Below, one piece after another: positions 1-4,226 of a stretch of DNA of 7,081 nucleotides. The stretch covers positions 1 to 7,081 of the forward strand of contig JAUXNR010000589.1 of the NCBI GenBank assembly GCA_030682755.1, in the 5' to 3' direction. The notes below the pieces were generated by a model. The model was not told the DNA's origin. It was given only the letters and a program-made list of their open reading frames with translations, and made no database searches. The DNA comes from Flavobacterium sp. (lineage in GTDB: Bacteria; Bacteroidota; Bacteroidia; Flavobacteriales; Flavobacteriaceae). How positions within the stretch are numbered: position 1 is the first letter of the stretch; the number at the start of each line of letters is the position of its first letter. Made by a program: the position numbers and the translations under genes.

Positions 1-1
1 T

Positions 2-673
2 TTTATAACCTATCCTTTAGTGGTTGTTTCTGCTGTTTTAACTAAATTACTTTCCAAAAATGAAAAAGAATTAACCACAAGTAGAGAGGAAATTTCTGCT
101 TTAGCCAGTATTGGTACAGAAGAAGGAATTTTTGGTGAAAAAGAAAATAAAATTATTCAGAATCTTATAAAACTTAAAGGTATAAAGATTTCCGAAATTA
201 TGACCCCACGAATTGTAGTTGTAGTTGCTAATGAGGAAATGACATTACAAGAGTTTTTGAATAACAAAGATTTTCTGCATTTCTCTCGTATCCCTATTTA
301 TGAAGGAAATCGGGACAATATAACGGGTTATGTCTTTAGAGAACTTGTTTTTGAGAAGTTGGCCGAAGATCAATTTGATTTAAAATTAAAAGACATCCGA
401 AGAGATATCGTTACTTTCCCTAAGGTAACAACCTTATTTGATGCTTGGGAAGAGTTGCTGCATAACAAAGAGCAAATCTCATTAATTTCTGATGAATATG
501 GTGGAATGGACGGAATCGCAACATTAGAAGACATTATTGAAACGCTTTTAGGATTTGAGATTGTTGATGAAAAAGACAAGGTGGAAGACATGCAACAATA
601 TGCAATGGAACGATGGAAAACAAAGCAAAAGAAATATGAAATACTAAAAAATATTTCTAAAGAAGATCTCTAA
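2..673 (+). CDS. CNNM/HlyC-CorC-type membrane protein with CBS pair, 3' part only
   Basis: The reading frame is already open at the window edge, so the GTG at 20 is internal and the true start lies upstream. The 223 visible residues begin at the end of a hydrophobic segment, taken as the tail of the N-terminal CNNM (DUF21) membrane domain. A linker follows with the family's EIMTPR motif (visible residues 65-70). The first CBS repeat contains FSRIPIYEG, and the second has DEYGGMDG followed by TLEDIIETLLG (about 164-184). The basic tail ends soon after, so the CorC_HlyC C-terminal domain found in many relatives, including the gliding protein GldE, is absent. CNNM/CorC proteins are inner-membrane proteins linked to Mg2+ or other divalent cation efflux, and CBS pairs usually sense adenine nucleotides. 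'Hemolysin' is a legacy name. The family is clear; the substrate is not. Confidence 0.9.
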   Translation, partial: FITYPLVVVSAVLTKLLSKNEKELTTSREEISALASIGTEEGIFGEKENKIIQNLIKLKGIKISEIMTPRIVVVVANEEMTLQEFLNNKDFLHFSRIPIYEGNRDNITGYVFRELVFEKLAEDQFDLKLKDIRRDIVTFPKVTTLFDAWEELLHNKEQISLISDEYGGMDGIATLEDIIETLLGFEIVDEKDKVEDMQQYAMERWKTKQKKYEILKNISKEDL

Positions 674-684
674 ATAGCTTTTTT

Positions 685-716
685 AAAAGGGTTTCAAAAA
701 GTTGAAACCCTTTTTT
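685..716 (+). terminator. Intrinsic terminator of the CNNM gene
   Basis: A perfect 13-bp stem (arms 685-697 and 702-714, core GGGTTTCAA/TTGAAACCC) closes a 4-nt loop. Its 3' arm ends in a run of six T's (711-716). It begins 11 bases after the TAA at 671-673. The A-run on its left makes it potentially bidirectional, but no gene reads in from the right. Confidence 0.9.
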
Positions 717-743
717 ATGATTATTAATTTATTTTTGAAAATG

Positions 744-751
744 TATTTTTG
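744..751 (+). promoter_or_regulatory. Candidate -7 box for the SPFH gene (weak)
   Basis: TATTTTTG matches the Bacteroidota -7 consensus TANNTTTG, and an identical copy lies at 730-737. Neither has a convincing TTG -33 element 17-23 bases upstream, and the region is very AT-rich, so chance matches are likely. If this box were used, the SPFH leader would be about 135 nt long and would include the inverted repeat at 820-840. Confidence 0.25.
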
Positions 752-819
752 TAATTACACTTAAAAACAACACTTTACAGGTTGCAGAAAGTTAATTCTA
801 AAAAATCTTTTCATTAATA

Positions 820-840
820 GTTTGTTAACTTGTAACAAAC
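820..840. repeat. Perfect 8+8 bp inverted repeat upstream of the SPFH gene, possible operator
   Basis: GTTTGTTA (820-827) and TAACAAAC (833-840) are exact reverse complements around a 5-base spacer (ACTTG). The repeat lies 52 bases before the ATG of the SPFH gene and has no T-run after it, so it does not look like a terminator. The size and symmetry suit a dimeric DNA-binding regulator or a small leader hairpin. Nothing in the sequence identifies the regulator. Apart from this repeat and the weak -7 matches, the gap 717-892 holds nothing I can recognise. Confidence 0.5.
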
Positions 841-892
841 CTAATAGAAATTTCGTATCATTATACATACTAACATTTAACTATTACTTATT

Positions 893-1861
893 ATGACCTT
901 TACTTATGTATTTATTGTTTTAGCCGTATTTCTTTTACTGGCCTCATTTTTTACAGTTAAGCAACAATCAGCTGCTGTCATTGAGCGATTTGGAAAATAC
1001 AGTAGCACCAGACAATCCGGTTTACAATTAAAAATTCCTGTGATTGACCGAGTTGCAGGCAGATTAAACCTTAGAATTCAACAACTAGATGTTATCATTG
1101 AAACAAAAACCAAGGATAATGTTTTTGTTAAAATGAAAGTTTCTGTTCAATTTAAAGTAATTCAGGAGAAAGTTTATGAAGCTTTTTATAAATTGGAATA
1201 TCCACATGATCAGATTACATCTTATGTATTTGACGTGGTTCGTGCAGAGGTGCCAAAACTAAAATTAGACGATGTATTTGAGCGTAAAGATGATATTGCT
1301 GTTGCTGTTAAACGTGAGTTAAACGAAGCAATGACTACTTATGGTTATGATATTATCAATACATTAATTACTGATATTGATCCGGATATTCAAGTAAAAA
1401 ACGCGATGAACCGAATTAATGCAGCTGATCGTGAAAAAACAGCTGCAGAATATGAAGCAGAAGCCGGAAGAATAAGAATTGTAGCCAAAGCAAAAGCAGA
1501 AGCAGAAAGCAAAAGACTTCAAGGTCAAGGTATTGCTGACCAAAGAAGAGAAATTGCAAGAGGTTTGGTGGAAAGTGTTGATGTGTTGAACAAAGTGGGT
1601 ATTAATTCTCAAGAAGCTTCGGCATTGATTGTTGTAACACAACATTATGACACATTGCAAGCTATTGGAGCCGATGCAAATTCTAACTTAATCTTATTAC
1701 CAAATTCACCTCAAGCAGGAAGTGAAATGTTAAATAACATGGTGGCAAGTTTCACAGCAAGTAACCAAGTTGGTGAGGCAATGAAAAAAGCAAACAGTAC
1801 AAAACGAGTTCCGAAAGCCAATTCTAAAGATGAATTTGGAACAACGGAAGAAAACGAATAA
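893..1861 (+). CDS. SPFH/band-7 domain membrane protein, HIR-like
   Basis: The 322-residue protein opens with one hydrophobic segment (about 3-22) that anchors it in the membrane. An SPFH/band-7 domain follows (about 23-200), starting with the family-like stretch AAVIERFGKYSSTRQSGLQL. Next comes an Ala/Glu/Lys-rich helix (about 180-225) of the coiled-coil type used for oligomerisation. The motifs ITDIDPD (159-165), AMNRINAADR (171-180), VVTQHYDTLQAIG (247-259) and LILLPN (266-271) recall plant hypersensitive-induced-reaction proteins more than FloT flotillins or HflK/HflC. The last 40 residues are polar and probably disordered. SPFH proteins form large ring or cage assemblies that organise membrane microdomains or modulate membrane proteases; the specific role here is unknown. 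No NfeD-type partner gene is adjacent. The ATG at 893 is the natural start because the anchor begins directly after it. There is no Shine-Dalgarno sequence, as is usual in this phylum. The gene has its own terminator and appears monocistronic. Confidence 0.9.
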   Translation: MTFTYVFIVLAVFLLLASFFTVKQQSAAVIERFGKYSSTRQSGLQLKIPVIDRVAGRLNLRIQQLDVIIETKTKDNVFVKMKVSVQFKVIQEKVYEAFYKLEYPHDQITSYVFDVVRAEVPKLKLDDVFERKDDIAVAVKRELNEAMTTYGYDIINTLITDIDPDIQVKNAMNRINAADREKTAAEYEAEAGRIRIVAKAKAEAESKRLQGQGIADQRREIARGLVESVDVLNKVGINSQEASALIVVTQHYDTLQAIGADANSNLILLPNSPQAGSEMLNNMVASFTASNQVGEAMKKANSTKRVPKANSKDEFGTTEENE

Positions 1862-1863
1862 CT

Positions 1864-1890
1864 AAAAAGGGCCGAAAGGTCCTTTTTTTT
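1864..1890 (+). terminator. Intrinsic terminator of the SPFH gene
   Basis: A 10-bp stem with one G-U pair (arms 1864-1873 and 1878-1887) closes a GAAA tetraloop. Eight T's (1883-1890) end the structure. It starts two bases after the stop codon. Confidence 0.9.
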
Positions 1891-2060
1891 GTTTCAAAAT
1901 CTAAAAAACGAAATAAATTAGTTGTAAGAGCATTTCTTTGAGCAAAACATAAAAACATATTACCGTTTTTTTTTGGCGAATTTAAACAAATCTTAGAGCG
2001 TCACTTTTGATAAGAAATAATTATCGTTTTGTGTTTTATTATACAAAATAACAATAATAG

Positions 2061-2087
2061 AAAAGCCCGACGCAAATCGGGCTTTTT
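2061..2087 (-). terminator. Intrinsic terminator of glnS, possibly bidirectional
   Basis: AAAAGCCCGA (2061-2070) and TCGGGCTTTT (2077-2086) form a perfect 10-bp stem with a 6-nt loop, about 28 bases beyond the glnS stop on the minus strand. The plus-strand side ends in five T's (2083-2087), so it could also stop read-through from the SPFH gene. The stretch between the two terminators (1891-2060) is AT-rich and holds no ORF or clear promoter. Confidence 0.88.
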
Positions 2088-2114
2088 CATTTGATATTTC
2101 TATAGTTGTTGGTT

Positions 2115-3797
2115 TTACTCTTTTGCTTCAATTTTTGCCCAAGAATCTCTTAGACCAACCGTTTTGTTAAAAACTAATTTTTGAGCAGTAGAATCTTTGT
2201 CAACACAAAAATAACCCAAACGTTGAAATTGGTATTTATCTTCCGGATTTGAAGATTGCAAACTTGGTTCAACATATCCTGTTATAATTTGCAAAGAATT
2301 TGGATTGATATATTCTTTAAAATCTACGTCTTTATCTCCATCAGGATTTTCGTGTGTGAATAATCGATCATAAACTCTTACTTCCGCTTCAACAGCATGA
2401 GGAATTGATACCCAATGAATGGTTCCTTTTACTTTTCGTTGACTGGCTTCTGACCCACTACCCGACTTTGAATCTTCATCATAAGAAGCGTGAATTTCAA
2501 CAATATTCCCTTGTTCGTCTTTTACAACTTTTTCTCCTTTAATGATATAGGCATTTTTCAAACGCACTTCTGTCCCTAGTGTTAACCGGAAAAATTTCTT
2601 GTTTGCTTCTTCTTGAAAATCTTCTCTTTCAATATAAAGTTCTTTTGAAAAAGGAACTTTTCTATACGTCATTACTTCCTCTTCCGGGTTGTTTTCTGCT
2701 TCTAACCACTCTTCCTTTCCTTCAGGATAATTGGTAATAACCAGTTTTACAGGATTCAAAACCGCCATTACTCTTGGAGCAATTTTGTTTAAATCTTCAC
2801 GAACACAAAACTCCAAAAGTGAAACATCAATCAAATTAGTACGCTTGGCTATTCCGATTGTTTTAGCAAAATTCCGAATTGCTGTTGGCGTATAACCTCT
2901 TCTTCGCATTCCGGAAATGGTACTCATTCTTGGGTCATCCCAAGACGATACATGTCCTTCTTGAACCAACTGCATTAATTTTCTTTTACTAACAACGGTG
3001 TGCGAAAGATTTCTTCTGGCAAATTCTCTTTGTTTTGGTCTTGTTTTGGAGGCATCATAAATTTGATCTAAAAACCAATCATATAATTCTCTATGTGGCA
3101 AAAACTCGAGCGTACATAACGAATGAGAAACACCTTCAATATAATCACTTTCGCCGTGAGCCCAATCATACATAGGATAAATGCACCAAGAATTTCCGGT
3201 TCTGTGATGGTGTTTGTGCAAGATGCGATACATAATCGGATCACGCATTAACATATTTGTTGAACTCATATTAATTTTTGCCCGCAACACGTGAGTTCCT
3301 TCCGGAAATTCACCGTTTTTCATGCGTTCAAAAAGATCTAAGTTTTCTTCTACAGTACGATTTCTGAATGGACTGTCTGTGCCCACTTGTGTTGGAGTTC
3401 CTTTTTGTTTGGCCATATCTTCAGAAGATTGGCTGTCAATATAGGCCTTTCCGTTTTCAATAAAAACTACCGCCCAATCATATAATTGTTGAAAATAATC
3501 GGAGGCATATCGTTCTTCGGCCCATTGATAACCAAGCCAAGAAACATCTTTTTTTATGGCATCAACATATTCTTGTTCTTCTTTTGCAGGATTTGTATCG
3601 TCAAATCTAAGATTTACAGGTGCTTGATAATCCAATCCCAATCCGAAATTCAGACAAATAGCACTGGCATGACCCACATGTAAATATCCGTTTGGTTCCG
3701 GTGGAAAACGAAAACGCAAGCTAGATTTAGGAAAACCTTTTTTTAAATCTTCCTCAATTATTTGTTCGATAAAATTCAATGATCTTTCTTCTGACAT
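2115..3797 (-). CDS. glnS: Glutaminyl-tRNA synthetase (GlnRS)
   Basis: This class I aminoacyl-tRNA synthetase charges tRNA-Gln with glutamine in the cytoplasm (ATP + Gln + tRNA to Gln-tRNA + AMP + PPi). The 560-residue length is close to the 554 of the E. coli enzyme. The Rossmann fold carries FPPEPNGYLHVGH, with the HIGH-type signature HVGH at 40-43, then LRFDDTNP (63-70), whose first Asp corresponds to the glutamine-binding Asp66 of E. coli. The active-site segment YPMYD is at 207-211, followed by SHSLCTLEF. The KMSKS loop reads VVSKRK (268-273) and leads into WDDPRM and TISGMRRRGY. The C-terminal half is the anticodon-binding double beta-barrel, with RKVKGTIHWVS and the family ending FNKTVGLRDSWAKI. 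That ending is GlnRS-like rather than GluRS-like. No frameshift or missing catalytic residue is seen. The gene is monocistronic, convergent with the SPFH gene and divergent from the adhesin-like gene. The ATG complement at 3795-3797 gives an N-terminus that aligns with E. coli. Confidence 0.98.
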   Translation of the reverse strand: MSEERSLNFIEQIIEEDLKKGFPKSSLRFRFPPEPNGYLHVGHASAICLNFGLGLDYQAPVNLRFDDTNPAKEEQEYVDAIKKDVSWLGYQWAEERYASDYFQQLYDWAVVFIENGKAYIDSQSSEDMAKQKGTPTQVGTDSPFRNRTVEENLDLFERMKNGEFPEGTHVLRAKINMSSTNMLMRDPIMYRILHKHHHRTGNSWCIYPMYDWAHGESDYIEGVSHSLCTLEFLPHRELYDWFLDQIYDASKTRPKQREFARRNLSHTVVSKRKLMQLVQEGHVSSWDDPRMSTISGMRRRGYTPTAIRNFAKTIGIAKRTNLIDVSLLEFCVREDLNKIAPRVMAVLNPVKLVITNYPEGKEEWLEAENNPEEEVMTYRKVPFSKELYIEREDFQEEANKKFFRLTLGTEVRLKNAYIIKGEKVVKDEQGNIVEIHASYDEDSKSGSGSEASQRKVKGTIHWVSIPHAVEAEVRVYDRLFTHENPDGDKDVDFKEYINPNSLQIITGYVEPSLQSSNPEDKYQFQRLGYFCVDKDSTAQKLVFNKTVGLRDSWAKIEAKE

Positions 3798-3814
3798 AAT
3801 TCAATTTTGAAGGA

Positions 3815-3822
3815 CAAAAATA
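3815..3822 (-). promoter_or_regulatory. Candidate glnS -7 promoter box
   Basis: Read on the minus strand, 3822-3815 is TATTTTTG, an exact match to the Bacteroidota -7 consensus TANNTTTG, placed 17 bases before the glnS ATG. The -33 region lacks a clear TTG at normal spacing. If used, it predicts a very short leader of roughly 10-13 nt. Confidence 0.5.
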
Positions 3823-4016
3823 CACAAATTCAAGTTAACCTACTATATTGTGTTACAAAATAAAAACATCGATGAAACGCAACAATAGACGTTTAAAAAC
3901 ATATCTATTCAGAATTTATTTACAATTATATGTGTTAAAATTTACGGTTTACCGCATATTTTCATAAAAAAACGCTTTTTTTTTATCTTAAGTATATAAC
4001 ATTTAAAAGAAATATA

Positions 4017-4024
4017 TATCTTCG
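4017..4024 (+). promoter_or_regulatory. Candidate -7 box for the adhesin-like gene (weak)
   Basis: TATCTTCG differs at one base from the consensus TANNTTTG and lies immediately upstream of the three leader hairpins. That position would give a leader of about 200 nt containing all of them. No good TTG -33 element is found. A second partial match, TATTTTG, sits at 4176-4182 and would exclude the hairpins from the mRNA. Confidence 0.3.
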
Positions 4025-4031
4025 ACAGAGA

Positions 4032-4067
4032 ATTATACAACCCATACATTTTTTGGGATTATATAAT
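4032..4067 (+). repeat. Imperfect inverted repeat, leader hairpin I
   Basis: ATTATA (4032-4037) pairs with TATAAT (4062-4067), and CCCA (4041-4044) pairs with TGGG (4054-4057). A small asymmetric internal loop separates the two helices and a 9-nt terminal loop closes the structure. No T-run of terminator type follows. Confidence 0.4.
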
Positions 4068-4084
4068 ACTATTTCATAAAAATA

Positions 4085-4109
4085 TTTCAGTGAGCAAAGC
4101 AAACTGAAA
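4085..4109 (+). repeat. Perfect 7-bp inverted repeat, leader hairpin II
   Basis: TTTCAGT (4085-4091) and ACTGAAA (4103-4109) are exact reverse complements around an 11-nt loop, GAGCAAAGCAA. The loop and inner stem are also complementary to codons of the downstream signal peptide (4256-4267). The structure lacks a U-tract and is therefore not an intrinsic terminator. Confidence 0.5.
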
Positions 4110-4112
4110 ACC

Positions 4113-4143
4113 TTAAATCAACTATTCTCGTAATAGGATTTAA
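4113..4143 (+). repeat. Bulged 12-bp inverted repeat, leader hairpin III
   Basis: TTAAATC (4113-4119) pairs with GATTTAA (4137-4143), and CTATT (4122-4126) pairs with AATAG (4132-4136). A 2-nt AA bulge and a 5-nt loop (CTCGT) complete a 12-bp helix. It follows hairpin II after three bases, so the two could stack. I do not recognise a known riboswitch class in it. Confidence 0.5.
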
Positions 4144-4226
4144 AGTGTAGTAGAAAGTAGTATTTAAATTGAATGTATTTTGGATGCTTTTAGGGGTAGA
4201 AGCAGACAAATATAAGCTAGTATTAT

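Larger units (their letters stand above)
3823..4226. other. Divergent intergenic region between glnS and the adhesin-like gene
   Basis: About 400 bases without a supported gene. The glnS-proximal half (to about 4015) is AT-rich with no recognisable element beyond a 4-bp hairpin (CGGT/ACCG near 3945-3955) and an A7-CGC-T9 stretch (3966-3984). The adhesin-proximal half holds three inverted repeats in succession (4032-4067, 4085-4109, 4113-4143), listed separately, followed by about 80 bases up to the ATG at 4227. The span includes AGGGG at 4192-4196, but this is too far from the ATG to be a ribosome binding site. Confidence 0.7.

Noticed and set aside
20..673. GTG at 20 as the start of the CNNM gene
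   Set aside because: The frame is open to the left edge, and the family needs an N-terminal membrane domain, so the gene is a 5'-truncated fragment and this GTG is an internal Val codon.
1891..2060. Possible small RNA between the two convergent terminators
   Set aside because: The second hairpin has a plus-strand T-run, but no credible promoter lies in this stretch; a bidirectional or glnS-only terminator explains it.
3486..3683. 65-codon ORF on the plus strand inside glnS
   Set aside because: It is antisense to conserved GlnRS coding sequence and is best explained as a frame shadow.
3872..3967. Small ORF of 31 codons (ATG at 3872) encoding a very basic peptide
   Set aside because: It has no ribosome binding site, no promoter and no recognisable motif, and it lies in AT-rich intergenic DNA where short ORFs are expected by chance.
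3966..3984. A7-CGC-T9 stretch resembling a terminator
   Set aside because: The stem would be A-T only with a 3-nt loop, and no gene on the plus strand ends before it.
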